A stretch of 64,000 nucleotides of DNA from Geomonas silvestris (GTDB taxonomy: Bacteria > Desulfobacterota > Desulfuromonadia > Geobacterales > Geobacteraceae): assembly GCF_014193515.1 (NCBI RefSeq), contig NZ_BLXX01000007.1, forward strand, positions 124,001 through 188,000, written 5' to 3'. Under the pieces are notes generated by a model. It had not been told where the DNA came from. It worked only from the letters and a program-made list of their open reading frames with translations, and searched no databases. The translations under genes were made by a program, and so were the position numbers. Positions 41,851-54,059 of the stretch are shown here, piece after piece; position 1 is the first letter of the stretch; every line of letters begins with the position of its first letter.

Positions 41851-43050
41851 ATGGGCATTCTTGCCAATACCGTCAGCGTCTGTCACTTCCAGGTCCAGGG
41901 GGAACTCCCCAAGCGTGAGGAACTCTTCGCCTGGGCCTGTACCCAACTCGCCGGCCACCGCTTCACCCCGATCGACCAGGGGACCGAAGAGTTCTCGATC
42001 GGCTGGGTCCACCTGGACGACCCGAGACTCGCCGAATTCGACTCCCCCACCGCCTGCTGGCGTGAAAACTACCTGACCTTCACCCTGCGCCGCGACCGCC
42101 GCGCCGTGCCGTCGGCTGTTTTGAAGGCGCACCTGGAACGCGCCAAGGAGCAGTTCCTGGCCGAGAACCCGAGCTTCACCAAGGTCCCGAAACAAAAACG
42201 CGAGGACCTGAAAGAAGCGGTGCGCGCCATGCTCCTCTCCCAGACGCTTCCGACTCCGTCGACCTACGACGTGGTCTGGGACACCAACACCGGGATGGTC
42301 ACCTTCAGCTCGCTGTCGCCCAAGGTGATCGAGATGTTCGAGGACCTCTTCAAGAAGACCTTCGAGGGGCTGCGCCTCTCTGCCTTCCACCCCTACGCCC
42401 GCGCCGAGAAGGTGCTCGACGAGGGGAACCGCGTACTCTTGCAGAAGGCCAACAAGGCAAGCGGCGACAGCTACTTGGAGCTCATCAAGGAGAACCAGTG
42501 GCTGGGGACCGACTTCCTGCTCTGGCTCATGTACCAGACCATGAACGAGAACTCGGAGTACCGGGTGAACCAGCCGGGGATCCTGGTGGAGAACGATCAG
42601 TTCGTGGGATACCTGGACGACCGGGTCATCCTCTTGGGAGCCGGGGACAACGGCGCCCAGAAGATCACCGTGGCGGGTCCGCAGGACCGCTTCAACGAGG
42701 TGCGCAGCGCCCTTTTGAACAACAAGCAGATCACCGAGGCGACGCTGCACCTGGAGACGGGGGACGACCACTGGAAGATGACCCTGAAGGGTGAGCTCTT
42801 CCACTTCGCCTCGCTTAAGTCCCCGGCGGTGAAGATCGAGAAGGACAACACCACCGACCCGGACCTGGAGCGCGAAGCGGTGTTCTTCGAGCGGATGGTG
42901 GTGCTGGACAAAGGGAACCAGCTCTTCGACTCGCTGTTTGCCGAGTTCCTGAAGCTGAGGCTGGGGGCCGGTTGGGGTGAGCAGGAGGCGGCGATCACCG
43001 GTTGGCTGAACATCTGCCCGAGCTGCCACTCGGCACTGGCCGGGAAGTAA
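41851..43050 (+). CDS. rdgC: Recombination-associated protein RdgC
   Basis: 399 residues. RdgC is a ring-shaped DNA-binding protein that modulates RecA in proteobacteria. The sequence shows its usual features: FHVQGELPKREELF-like start, FIPIDQGTEEFSIGWV-like strand, SPTACWRENYLTFTLRRDRR, VPSAVLKAHLERAKEQFLAE, and FLLWLMYQTMNENSEY near the centre. The length is longer than the E. coli protein (about 300), with extra C-terminal sequence ending in CPSCHSALAGK. Start 41851 follows GAAGGAG; a longer frame upstream runs through the repeat element and is discounted. A strong terminator follows. Confidence 0.8.
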   Translation: MGILANTVSVCHFQVQGELPKREELFAWACTQLAGHRFTPIDQGTEEFSIGWVHLDDPRLAEFDSPTACWRENYLTFTLRRDRRAVPSAVLKAHLERAKEQFLAENPSFTKVPKQKREDLKEAVRAMLLSQTLPTPSTYDVVWDTNTGMVTFSSLSPKVIEMFEDLFKKTFEGLRLSAFHPYARAEKVLDEGNRVLLQKANKASGDSYLELIKENQWLGTDFLLWLMYQTMNENSEYRVNQPGILVENDQFVGYLDDRVILLGAGDNGAQKITVAGPQDRFNEVRSALLNNKQITEATLHLETGDDHWKMTLKGELFHFASLKSPAVKIEKDNTTDPDLEREAVFFERMVVLDKGNQLFDSLFAEFLKLRLGAGWGEQEAAITGWLNICPSCHSALAGK

Positions 43051-43082
43051 CGCCCCGCCGCAAAAAGGCACAAGAGACACAA

Positions 43083-43140
43083 AAAAAGACCTTTCGGTAA
43101 CCAGCACAAACGGTGCTGACGCCGGAAGGTCTTTTTTTTG
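43083..43140 (+). terminator. Intrinsic terminator after rdgC
   Basis: An AAAAGACCTTTCGG arm (from 43083) pairs with CCGGAAGGTCTTTTTTTT (43122-43139), enclosing a second pair CAGCAC/GTGCTG. The eight-T run is on the plus strand, so it terminates rdgC. Confidence 0.88.
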
Positions 43141-43455
43141 GTCCTAAGGCAAAACCTGGTTAGCCACGGAGGCACCAAGCGCACGGAGAAAGGCAGCTCA
43201 TAGGATCAATGGCCACAAAACCCCGTAAAAATACCAAGAGTACAAACCAGTAACCACAGAGACACAGGGGAACACAGAGGAAAAACAACGGCGAGGTAAA
43301 CCTTTCATCTGGTTCGGCCTGCAACGTCAGCGCTTTAGGCCGAACCAGTTTGACGGTTTTCGTTGCCTATCCGCGCTAAGGCGCGTTAACTCTGGGGCTA
43401 AACTGCATATCACCAAGTTTTTTCTCCGTGCCCTTGGTGGCTCCGTGGCTAAAAT
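43141..43455. repeat. Composite CACAGAGG-word element, copy 5
   Basis: Left arms at about 43162-43195 and 43253-43305 (CCACAGAGACACAGGGG, AACAACGGCGAGGTAAACC); middle hairpin GGTTCGGCCTGCAACG (43313 on) paired with TTTAGGCCGAACC (to about 43349), the cleanest hairpin of the family; right arm about 43420-43452 with TCTCCGTGCCCTTGGTGG and CTCCGTGGC. Confidence 0.75.
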
Positions 43456-43460
43456 CCGTT

Positions 43461-44525
43461 TTATAGGGCACCGGTGATGCGGCCGCCACCGAGCACCTCT
43501 TCGCCGCGGTAGAAAACCACGGACTGCCCCGGGGTAACCGACTTCTGGGGCTCGACGAATCTCACCTCGCCCTCCCCTCCCTCAAGTAACCTCACGCGAC
43601 ACTCGATCGGCTGCTGACGGTAGCGGATCTTGCAGCTCGCTTCCAACTCGCCTGCCCCGGGCGGCACGATCCAGTTCAAATCGCTCACCTTGAGCCCGGG
43701 CGCAAAGAGCCCACCGATCTCGCCGACGGTCACCCGGTTCTCCTTGGCGTCGATGGCCACCACGTAGAGGGGCTCCTTCCAGGCGATGCCGAGCCCCCTG
43801 CGCTGCCCGATGGTGTAGCGGTGGGTGCCGTTGTGCCGCCCGATAACGCTGCCGTCTACATGCACGATCTCGCCCGGCCCGGTCAGGTGCTGCGGCTCCA
43901 TCTCGAGAAAGGCGACGTAGTCGTCGTTGGGGATGAAGCAGATCTCCTGGCTCTCGGATTTCTGCGCGACGGGAAGGCCGTACTCGGCCGCGCGGCGACG
44001 CACCTCGTCCTTGGTCGGGACCTCCCCCAAGGGAAAGACCACGCGGCTTAGCTGCTCCTGGGTCAGGGTGTAGAGAAAATAGGACTGGTCCTTGGCGAGG
44101 TAGCTCGCCTTCAGGAGGTGCCAAAGCCCGTCGGCACCGAGTTCGGTCCGCACGTAGTGCCCGGTCGCCAGGTAGTCGGCCCCGAGCTCCCGGGCCTTCT
44201 CCAGCAAGAGACCGAACTTCACGTACCGGTTGCAGCGCACGCAGGGGTTCGGGGTCGCGCCGCCGAAGTACTGGTCGCGGAAATCCTCCATGATGAGCCG
44301 AGCGAACTCCGTCTCGAAATGCACCTGGTGGAAGGGGATCCCGAGGTAGTCGGCGACCACTTCCGCGTCCCCTTTGGCCCCCGGGACCTCGCCGGGACGC
44401 TCGAAGAGTTTCATGTTGATCCCGATCACCTGCGCCCCCTGCTCCTTCAAGAGGGCGGCCACGGTGGAGGAATCGACCCCGCCGCTCATGGCGACGGCTA
44501 TTTTCTTGCCGTTGTAATCATGCAT
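43461..44525 (-). CDS. mnmA: tRNA-specific 2-thiouridylase
   Basis: 354 residues. Thiolates U34 of tRNA-Lys, -Glu and -Gln using ATP and a sulfur relay. Motifs: PP-loop [16 protein letters not shown], the catalytic cysteines in [15 protein letters not shown] and [33 protein letters not shown], and [16 protein letters not shown]. Start 44525 follows CAGGAG. No IscS gene is beside it. Confidence 0.96.
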   Translation of the reverse strand: MHDYNGKKIAVAMSGGVDSSTVAALLKEQGAQVIGINMKLFERPGEVPGAKGDAEVVADYLGIPFHQVHFETEFARLIMEDFRDQYFGGATPNPCVRCNRYVKFGLLLEKARELGADYLATGHYVRTELGADGLWHLLKASYLAKDQSYFLYTLTQEQLSRVVFPLGEVPTKDEVRRRAAEYGLPVAQKSESQEICFIPNDDYVAFLEMEPQHLTGPGEIVHVDGSVIGRHNGTHRYTIGQRRGLGIAWKEPLYVVAIDAKENRVTVGEIGGLFAPGLKVSDLNWIVPPGAGELEASCKIRYRQQPIECRVRLLEGGEGEVRFVEPQKSVTPGQSVVFYRGEEVLGGGRITGAL

Positions 44526-44579
44526 ACCTTGATGCTCCTGCCTTTCATGATGAAGCACCATAGTTGACCGATTCGGGCT

Positions 44580-44753
44580 GCAAGCGCAACTGTTAATTTC
44601 GGTTGGGAGTCAGATCTGCGGCCAAAGCGGAGAGGGGCAACGGCGGGAATCTGCCACGGAGAACTTCTGAGACAAAAGCGGAGAGAGGCAACGGCTACGT
44701 CTTGAGGGTTAACCCAAAAGCTTTGCTCCGATGTTCCCAGATTTTCTCCGTGG
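44580..44753. repeat. Fragment of the composite word element
   Basis: Words related to the composite family (AAAGCGGAGAGGGGCAACGG, CCACGGAGAAC, TTTTCTCCGTGGC) occur between mnmA and the Nudix gene, in a less regular arrangement than the five full copies. Confidence 0.5.
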
Positions 44754-45188
44754 CTACCAGTAAGCCGACTGGGTCAGGACGGTTTGCTGGTACTCCGCGA
44801 TGATGGGGAAATCGGCTTCGGCCCAGTCGAGTTCGTGCATGGTCGCCGGGGGAAGCCAGGTGATGGCGGAATGTTCGTGGAGGACGATCTCGCCGGCGGT
44901 GATGCTGCAGACGAAGGGATAGAGCGTAACCGTCAGGTTCGGGTAGCTGTGGGTGGCCGGGGTGAGCGGGCGGCCCACGGCTATCTCCACTTCCATCTCC
45001 TCGATCAACTCCCGCCTCAGGCACTCCTCGAGTTCTTCCCCAGGTTCCAGTTTCCCCCCGGGAAATTCCCATTTAAGCGGCAGGTTCGAAGAGGCTTTGC
45101 GCCGGGCGGAAAGCACCAGTCCGTCGCGTTCGATGATGGCGCAGGCTACGTGGACGTGTCGTTTGGCGGGGGCGGTTTCGTTGGACAT
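44754..45188 (-). CDS. MutT-type Nudix hydrolase (8-oxo-dGTP diphosphatase-like)
   Basis: 144 residues with the Nudix box spread over GGKLEPGEELEECLRRELIEEMEVEI (GxxxxxGE...REUxEExGU pattern, second glutamates present), and the VHVACAIIERDGLVLSARRK start and LPLKWEFPGGK segment typical of MutT/CTP-pyrophosphohydrolase enzymes. It probably hydrolyses oxidised or non-canonical nucleoside triphosphates. Start taken at ATG 45188; ATG 45209 in frame is equally open and neither has a clear ribosome site. Confidence 0.85.
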   Translation of the reverse strand: MSNETAPAKRHVHVACAIIERDGLVLSARRKASSNLPLKWEFPGGKLEPGEELEECLRRELIEEMEVEIAVGRPLTPATHSYPNLTVTLYPFVCSITAGEIVLHEHSAITWLPPATMHELDWAEADFPIIAEYQQTVLTQSAYW

Positions 45189-45284
45189 GGCGACAACTAT
45201 AGCATTCATTTACGAATGGACACAAGGGACTAAGGGGACGCAAAGGACCAAAGGGAAAACGACTGCCGGGCCAGAAGGGAACCG

Positions 45285-46415
45285 CTACGAGAGGTTCTTC
45301 TTGAAGCGGGCGATGGCCAGGGTGAGGATGACGACGCCGATGACCGCCAGGGCCGCGAGCTGGGGCCAGAGGATCTCCAACCCTACCCCCTTCTGGAAGA
45401 TGGACCGGATGATCACCAGGAAAAACCGCATCGGGTTCAGGTAGGTGAGCCACTGCACGGGCTCGGGCATGCTCTCGATCGGAAAGGCAAACCCGGAAAG
45501 GAGCATGGCGGGGAAGATCACGAAGAAGGCGCTCATCATCGCCTGCTGCTGGGTCCGGCTGATGGTGGAAATGAGCAGCCCGATCCCGAGGGAACTCATC
45601 AGGAACACGGCGGTGGACCCGAAGAGGAGCAGAAGGCTCCCCCGCAACGGCACCTCGAACCAGAAAACGGCCACGAGCGAGACCAGCGCCACGTTGATGA
45701 AACCGATCAGCACGAAGGGGACGGTCTTCCCCAGGATGAACTCCCCCTTGCCGATGGGGGTCACGATCACCTGCTCGATGGTCCCGATCTCCTTCTCGCG
45801 CACCACCGCCATGCTGGAGAGGAGCATGGTGATGATGAAGACGATGTTGGTGATGACGGCGGGGACGAAGAAGTTGCGGCTCTCCAGGTTCTCGTTGTAC
45901 CAGGCGCGGCTGGCGAGCTCGACGCCGCGCACCGGCACGGTACGCCCCGCGGCACGCTTAACGGCGGCAAGCTGGAGCTGGCTTCCGTAACCGTTCACGA
46001 TGCGCATCGCGTAGTTCAGCACGATCCCCGCAGTGTTGGAGTCGGTGCCGTCCAGGATGAGCTGCACGGTGGCGCCGCGGCCACCGACGAGCCCGGCCCC
46101 GAAGCCGTGGTTCATGCGCAAAAGGGCCTTCACCTCGCCGCGGTCGATGAGCTCGCGCGCCCGGGCCTCGTCGCTCACCCGCTCGGTGAGCTCGAAGTAG
46201 CCGGACTTGAGGAAGCGGTCGGCGAGCTCGCGGCTCTGGCTCGAGTTGTCCAGGTCGTAGACGGCGGTCGCCACGTGGCGCACGTCGGTATTGACCGCAT
46301 AGCCGAAGATGATGGTCTGCACCGCCGGGATGATGAACACCACAAAGCGCATGCGCGGGTCGCGCAGCACCTGGATGAACTCCTTGATCAGCATGGCCTT
46401 GAGACGCTCGTACAA
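45285..46415 (-). CDS. ABC-2 type permease (YbhR-like)
   Basis: 376 residues. One N-terminal helix (MRFVVFIIPAVQTIIFGYAV), a large extracytoplasmic domain (about 45-180) and five C-terminal helices, with the ABC-2 signature region VVREKEIGTIEQVIVTPIGKGEFILGKTVP in outline. LRDPRMRFVVFIIP at the start is typical of the YhhJ/YbhR group of drug or small-molecule exporters. It starts at TTG after GAGGTACC; ATG 46394 is an alternative. It is the last gene of the exporter operon. Confidence 0.88.
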   Translation of the reverse strand: MYERLKAMLIKEFIQVLRDPRMRFVVFIIPAVQTIIFGYAVNTDVRHVATAVYDLDNSSQSRELADRFLKSGYFELTERVSDEARARELIDRGEVKALLRMNHGFGAGLVGGRGATVQLILDGTDSNTAGIVLNYAMRIVNGYGSQLQLAAVKRAAGRTVPVRGVELASRAWYNENLESRNFFVPAVITNIVFIITMLLSSMAVVREKEIGTIEQVIVTPIGKGEFILGKTVPFVLIGFINVALVSLVAVFWFEVPLRGSLLLLFGSTAVFLMSSLGIGLLISTISRTQQQAMMSAFFVIFPAMLLSGFAFPIESMPEPVQWLTYLNPMRFFLVIIRSIFQKGVGLEILWPQLAALAVIGVVILTLAIARFKKNLS

Positions 46416-46448
46416 AAGGGGTACCTCGGTGCTTGGTTTCAGGTTTTT

Positions 46449-46491
46449 AGGACCTAAGGGACCAAAGGGACGTAAGGGACGAAAATGGACC
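46449..46491. repeat. AAGGGAC word repeat
   Basis: Tandem words GACCTAAGGGACCAAAGGGA followed by CGTAAGGGACG between the two ABC-2 permease genes. Same family as 39850-39884, 45217-45260 and 61672-61731. Confidence 0.65.
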
Positions 46492-46503
46492 GATCCCCCG
46501 ACA

Positions 46504-47640
46504 CTAGACGATCTTCTTTTTGAACTTCACATGCGACAGGGCCAGGATCAGGACCGCGAATGCCGCCAGGAACAGGGTCTCGCCGTACAGGTGCCCGAGC
46601 CCCAACCCCTTGAGGTAGATCCCCCGCAACAAGACCACGAAGTAGCGCGCCGTGATGATGTGGGTGAAGACCTGGATCGGATAGGGCATGTTCGCGATGG
46701 GAAAAACGAAACCGGACAAGAGGAAGGCCGGGAGCATGGTCGCCACCAGGGCGATCTGGCTCGCCAGGAACTGGCTCTTGGTGACGATGCTGATCAGCAT
46801 CCCGAGGGATAGCGCCCCCACCATGAAGATGGAGGAGCTGGCAAAGACGAGCCAGAGCTCCCCGCGCATCGGGATGCGGAAGACGAACTCGGCAACCAGC
46901 ACGGAAAGGACCAGGTCGAACATCCCGATGGCGAAGTAGGGGATCAGCTTCCCCAGGATCAGCTCACCGCCGGTGACCGGGGTGGCGATCAGCTGCTCCA
47001 TGGTCCCCACCTCCCACTCGCGGGCGAAGGTGAGCGAGGTCAAAAGCGCCGCGATGACCATCATCACGATGGCGATGAGCCCGGGGAAGATGTAGTTGCG
47101 CGACTCCATGTCGGTGTTGAACCAGACCCGCGGCTCGACCTTTAAGAGCGCGCCGCTTACGGCCGGAAGCCCCAGGCGCCGGGTGAGCTCCACGGTCACC
47201 TTCTGGCTGTAGCCGCCAACGACCTCCTCCGCGTACCCCAGGGCAAAGGAGGCGACGTTGGAGTCGGAGCCGTCGAGGATCGCCTGCACCGCTGCGCCGC
47301 GCCCGGCGGCCACCTTCCCCGCGAAGTCGACGGGGATCACCAGGGCGATCTCGGCACGGCGCGAGGCGATGGCGCGCTCGACCTCGCGGTAGTCGGCCAC
47401 CGCGGGGAGCATGGTGAAGTAGCGCGAGGCGTTGAAGGCGTCCACCAGGGTGCGGCTTTGCGGCGTGGCGCTCTGGTCCCAGACCACCAGCGGCACCCGG
47501 TCCACGTCGAGGGTGAGCGCGTAGCCGAAGAGAAAGAGCATAAGCACCGGGATGGCGATCCCGATCCCCAGGCTCCTCCAGTCGCGCAGCACGTGGAGGA
47601 ACTCCTTGTGCGCTATGGCACGGACCCGCTTCAGCTTCAC
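46504..47640 (-). CDS. ABC-2 type permease (YbhS-like)
   Basis: 378 residues with the same architecture as its neighbour: N-terminal helix (SLGIGIAIPVLMLFLFGYAL), extracytoplasmic domain with VVADYREVERAIASRRAEIA, and five C-terminal helices; FAREWEVGTMEQLIATPVTG is the ABC-2 signature. It probably forms a heterodimer with the following permease. Its start overlaps the stop of the response-regulator/kinase gene by four bases, so permease production is translationally tied to the sensory genes. Confidence 0.88.
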   Translation of the reverse strand: MKLKRVRAIAHKEFLHVLRDWRSLGIGIAIPVLMLFLFGYALTLDVDRVPLVVWDQSATPQSRTLVDAFNASRYFTMLPAVADYREVERAIASRRAEIALVIPVDFAGKVAAGRGAAVQAILDGSDSNVASFALGYAEEVVGGYSQKVTVELTRRLGLPAVSGALLKVEPRVWFNTDMESRNYIFPGLIAIVMMVIAALLTSLTFAREWEVGTMEQLIATPVTGGELILGKLIPYFAIGMFDLVLSVLVAEFVFRIPMRGELWLVFASSSIFMVGALSLGMLISIVTKSQFLASQIALVATMLPAFLLSGFVFPIANMPYPIQVFTHIITARYFVVLLRGIYLKGLGLGHLYGETLFLAAFAVLILALSHVKFKKKIV

Positions 47641-48757
47641 GAAGCGACTCCGAGGCCCGCCGGAACCTTGAGGGGGAGCTCGATCCGGAAGATGGAACCG
47701 CCGCCGGGACGGGGCTCAGCCCAGATCCTCCCCCCCATGAGCTCGGTGATGCGCCGGGCGATCCCCAACCCGAGGCCGAGCCCCGGGAAGGGACGGGTCA
47801 CCGAACCGTCGGACTGGGTGAAGTCGAGGAAGACGCGCTCGAGGTCCTGGTCGGCGATGCCGATGCCGGTGTCGAGGACCGAGAAGAGCAGGCGCGGCTC
47901 GGCATCAGTTGCCCGGTGCTCCAGCTCGAGGGCCACCTCCCCCTCCCTGGTGAACTTGAGGGCGTTGCCGACAACCATGGTGAGGAGCCGGCGCAGGAGC
48001 CCCTGGTCCGACTCGATCGCCTCGGGGAGCCCCGCCGCGAGGGTGAGCCGCAGGGTGAGCCCCTTCCCCGCCGCCACCGTTTCCAGCTCGCCCAGGACCG
48101 CATCCAGAAAGGGTCTCAGGGTGAAGGGGAGGCTCTCGGCGCTCGCCCCCTCCCCCTCCAGGCGGCTCGTCTCGATCAGGTCCTCGATGATCCCCAATAG
48201 CTTCAGGGCGGCCTTCTGCACCAGGGAGAGGTACTTGCGCTTGTCGTCGTCCTCCTCGGAGGTGAGCACGAGGTCGGTCATCCCGAGGATCGGGGTGAGC
48301 GGGGTGCGCAGCTCGTGGCTGATGGCGCGCAGGAACTCCTTCTTGGCCCGGTCGGCGGCGCTCGAGAGGGACTCCAAAAGGTCGCGGTAGCGCTTGAGCT
48401 CGAGGTGGTTTTTGACCCGGGCCCGCACGATGTGCGGCGAGATCGGCTTGGTGACGTAGTCGATGGCACCGAGCTCGAGCCCGCGGATCTCGTCCTCCTC
48501 CTGGCACATGGCGGTGACGAAGATGATCGGGATGTCGCGGGTGCCGGCGTCGCCCTTGAGGACCGCGCAGAGCTGGTAGCCGTCCATCCCCGGCATCATG
48601 ACGTCCAAAAGGATCAGGTCCGGCTTGTCGGCGCGGATCAGCTCGAGCGCCTCGGCGCCGCTGGTGGCGAAGACCATCTCGTAGTCGTCCCCGAGGCTCT
48701 CGCTTAAAAGCTCGATGTTGGTTGGGTTGTCGTCGACGATCATCACGGTCTGGCGCT

Positions 48758-48761
<4 letters not shown>
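47637..48761 (-). CDS. Receiver-histidine kinase protein
   Basis: 374 residues. Residues 1-120 are a receiver domain (MIVDDNPTNIELLSESLGDD, phosphoacceptor Asp in LILLDVMMPGMDGYQL, IIFVTA, DYVTKPIS). A coiled linker, then HisKA with FLRAISHELRTPLTPILGMT and a HATPase domain (VVGNALKFTREGEVALEL, LDTGIGIADQDLERVFLDFT, GLGLGLGIARRITELMGG) complete it. No DNA-binding domain is present, so the output is not direct transcription control. It overlaps the upstream hybrid kinase gene by four bases and the downstream permease gene by four. Confidence 0.92.
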
Positions 48762-51913
<3,152 letters not shown>

Positions 51914-52012
51914 CGGGTCACCATCTAAGAGGTGCAGGTCTTGGGCGTCAGGGGGCGAGTACACCACCCCCCGTACGTATCGGTCGGGAACCGGAAAACT
52001 GAACGGCCGGCA

Positions 52013-52978
52013 CTAGCCGGAGCGCGCCTCCATGAAGGAGACGAAGAGGTCCTCGAGCGACGGGGCGATCCGCTCCAGGCGGACCTCCTGGTCGGGGAGC
52101 GCCTCCTTTAAAAGCGGGATGATCGCCTCGGCACGCTCCACGGTGAGGTGCAGCCCGGCGCCGAAGAGGGTCGCCTGGCGCACCCCGGGGAGCGACTCGA
52201 CCCGTTTGAGCACCTCGAAGGGGCGCTCGCACTCAAGCGCCACGATCTCCCCCGGGAAGTTCCTCTTAAGCTCGGCGGGGCTCCCCAGGGCGATGAGTTC
52301 CCCTCCGAAGATGAAGCCGAGCCGGTCGCAGCACTCCGCCTCCTCGAGGTAGTGGGTGGTGACGAAGATGGTGACCCCCTCCCCGGCCAGGCGGTAGATG
52401 AGCTCCCAGAAGCTGCGCCGGGAGACCGGGTCGACGCCGGAGGTCGGCTCGTCCAGAAAGACGATGGGGGGCTCGTGCAGGATGGCGCAGCCCAGGGCCA
52501 GGCGCTGCTTCCAGCCGCCGGAGAGGGTGGCGGTGCGGGCGCCGCGCTTGTCGGCGAGCCCGGCCATCTCTATGACCCACTCCTTGCGCTCGCGCTTCTT
52601 GGCCCCCGGGATGCGGTAGATGCCGCTGTAGAAATCGATGTTCTCCTCGACGGTCAGGTCCTCGTAGAGGGAGAACTTCTGGCTCATGTAGCCGATCTGT
52701 TTCTTGATCTGCTCGGATTCCGTGGCGATGTCGAAGCCGGCCACGCTCCCTTTTCCGGAGCTTGGGGGGAGGATGCCGCAGAGCATGCGGATGGTGGTCG
52801 ACTTCCCCGCGCCGTTGGGGCCCAGAAAGCCGAAGATCTCGCCCCGGGCGACGTCGAGGCTCACCCGGTTCACCGCGGTGAAGTCGCCGAAGCGGCGGGT
52901 GAGTTCGCGCAGGGTGACCGCCGGAGGGGGTGCCGTTGCGGTTGCAGCGGCGGCGGGCTGGGGTTGTGGTTCGGGCAT
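52013..52978 (-). CDS. ABC transporter ATP-binding protein (second half of a YbhF-like pair)
   Basis: 321 residues. After an alanine/proline-rich start, the ATPase domain shows FGFLGPNGAGKSTTIRMLCG (Walker A), IGYMSQKFSLYEDLTVEENI, the signature LSGGWKQRLALGCAILHEPP and IVFLDEPTSGVDPVSRRSFW (Walker B), then VTTHYLEEAECCDRL. The tail from about 225 is the usual C-terminal domain of drug-export ATPases. Start 52978. The GW in LSGGWKQ replaces the more common GM or GQ. In E. coli YbhF two such ATPases are fused; here they are separate genes. Confidence 0.9.
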   Translation of the reverse strand: MPEPQPQPAAAATATAPPPAVTLRELTRRFGDFTAVNRVSLDVARGEIFGFLGPNGAGKSTTIRMLCGILPPSSGKGSVAGFDIATESEQIKKQIGYMSQKFSLYEDLTVEENIDFYSGIYRIPGAKKRERKEWVIEMAGLADKRGARTATLSGGWKQRLALGCAILHEPPIVFLDEPTSGVDPVSRRSFWELIYRLAGEGVTIFVTTHYLEEAECCDRLGFIFGGELIALGSPAELKRNFPGEIVALECERPFEVLKRVESLPGVRQATLFGAGLHLTVERAEAIIPLLKEALPDQEVRLERIAPSLEDLFVSFMEARSG

Positions 52979-53038
52979 GGGTAGCCTTTTTGTGTGGTTG
53001 CAAAAGCGCGTGAGCGACACCCGGTGTGGTCCCGGGGG

Positions 53039-53072
53039 GATCGCTCGGATCGGCCGGATCGGTCGGATCGGG
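53039..53072. repeat. CGGATCGG word repeat
   Basis: Four CGGATCGG-type words with 8-9 bp period (GCTCGGATCGGCCGGATCGG and on) between the two ATPase genes. Related to the inverted element at 36594-36645. Confidence 0.6.
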
Positions 53073-53093
53073 GTTGCCGCGCCGGGTTCTGGT

Positions 53094-54020
53094 TTAAGGC
53101 TGCTCGCGCAACAGGGAGACCAGGAGGTCCTCCAGGGTCGGCGGCACGGGACGCACGGCAACCTCGAGCCCCTCGGCCTCGAGCACCGAGCGGGCCTTCG
53201 ACTCGGCCGCCCCCGGGTCGGCAGCGAAGAGGTGCAGCTTCTCTCCGAAGAGGACCACCGAGCCGCCGGGGAAGGCGCCGCTTAATACCCGCACCGCGTG
53301 GCGCGGATCCGGGGTGGCGAGCTCCAGCACCCCTCCCTTTACCATCCGCTTCAGGTTGCGCGGCGTGTCGCAGGCCAAGAGCCTGCCGCGGTGCATGAGC
53401 CCGACCCGCCCGCAGCGCTCGGCCTCGTCGAGGTAGGCGGTGGCCACGAAGACGGTGACCCCCTCGGCCAAGAGCCCGTAGAGGATGCGCCAGAAGTCGC
53501 GCCGCGAGACCGGGTCCACCCCGTTGGTCGGCTCGTCCAGGAAGAGGACCCGCGGCCGGTGCACCAGGGCGCAGGCAAGCCCGAGCTTCTGCTTCATCCC
53601 CCCGGAGAGCTTCCCGGCCGGGCGGTCCCGGAAGGGGGTCAGCTTCCCGAACTCGAGGAGCTCGTCGATGCGCGCGTCGCGCCCCCGGCGCGGGATCATC
53701 TGGATATCGGCGTAGAAGCGGAGGTTCTCCTGCACGGTCAAGTCGGGGTAGAGCCCGAAGCGCTGGCTCATGTAGCCGATCTTGGAGCGGAGCGCCTCGT
53801 CGGCGCGGCGCATGTCGCCCCCCAGGACCCGTACCTCCCCTGCCGTGGGATCCATGATCCCGGTGAGCATGCGCAGCGTGGTGCTCTTGCCGGCGCCGTC
53901 CGAGCCGACCAGGCCGAAGAGCTCCCCCGCGGGGATCTCCAGGTTGAGCTCCTCGACGGCGCTCAGCTCGCCGAAGCGCTTGTGGAGCTTTTCGGTGCGG
54001 ATCGCGGGGGTCTCAGGCAC
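53094..54020 (-). CDS. ABC transporter ATP-binding protein (first half of a YbhF-like pair)
   Basis: 308 residues. Walker A LVGSDGAGKSTTLRMLTG, IGYMSQRFGLYPDLTVQENL, signature LSGGMKQKLGLACALVHRPR, Walker B VLFLDEPTNGVDPVSRRDFW, then a histidine-lacking switch VFVATAYLDEAERCGRVGLM (Ala-Thr-Ala where TTH is usual) and a C-terminal ACT-like domain. The missing switch histidine suggests one degenerate and one canonical ATP site in a heterodimer with the next ATPase, which has TTH. GTG start at 54020, 39 bp after the adaptor gene. Confidence 0.9.
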   Translation of the reverse strand: MPETPAIRTEKLHKRFGELSAVEELNLEIPAGELFGLVGSDGAGKSTTLRMLTGIMDPTAGEVRVLGGDMRRADEALRSKIGYMSQRFGLYPDLTVQENLRFYADIQMIPRRGRDARIDELLEFGKLTPFRDRPAGKLSGGMKQKLGLACALVHRPRVLFLDEPTNGVDPVSRRDFWRILYGLLAEGVTVFVATAYLDEAERCGRVGLMHRGRLLACDTPRNLKRMVKGGVLELATPDPRHAVRVLSGAFPGGSVVLFGEKLHLFAADPGAAESKARSVLEAEGLEVAVRPVPPTLEDLLVSLLREQP

Positions 54021-54059
54021 GGCGCGCCCCCGCTTTTCGCGCGGCGAGGAGGAGCCGGA

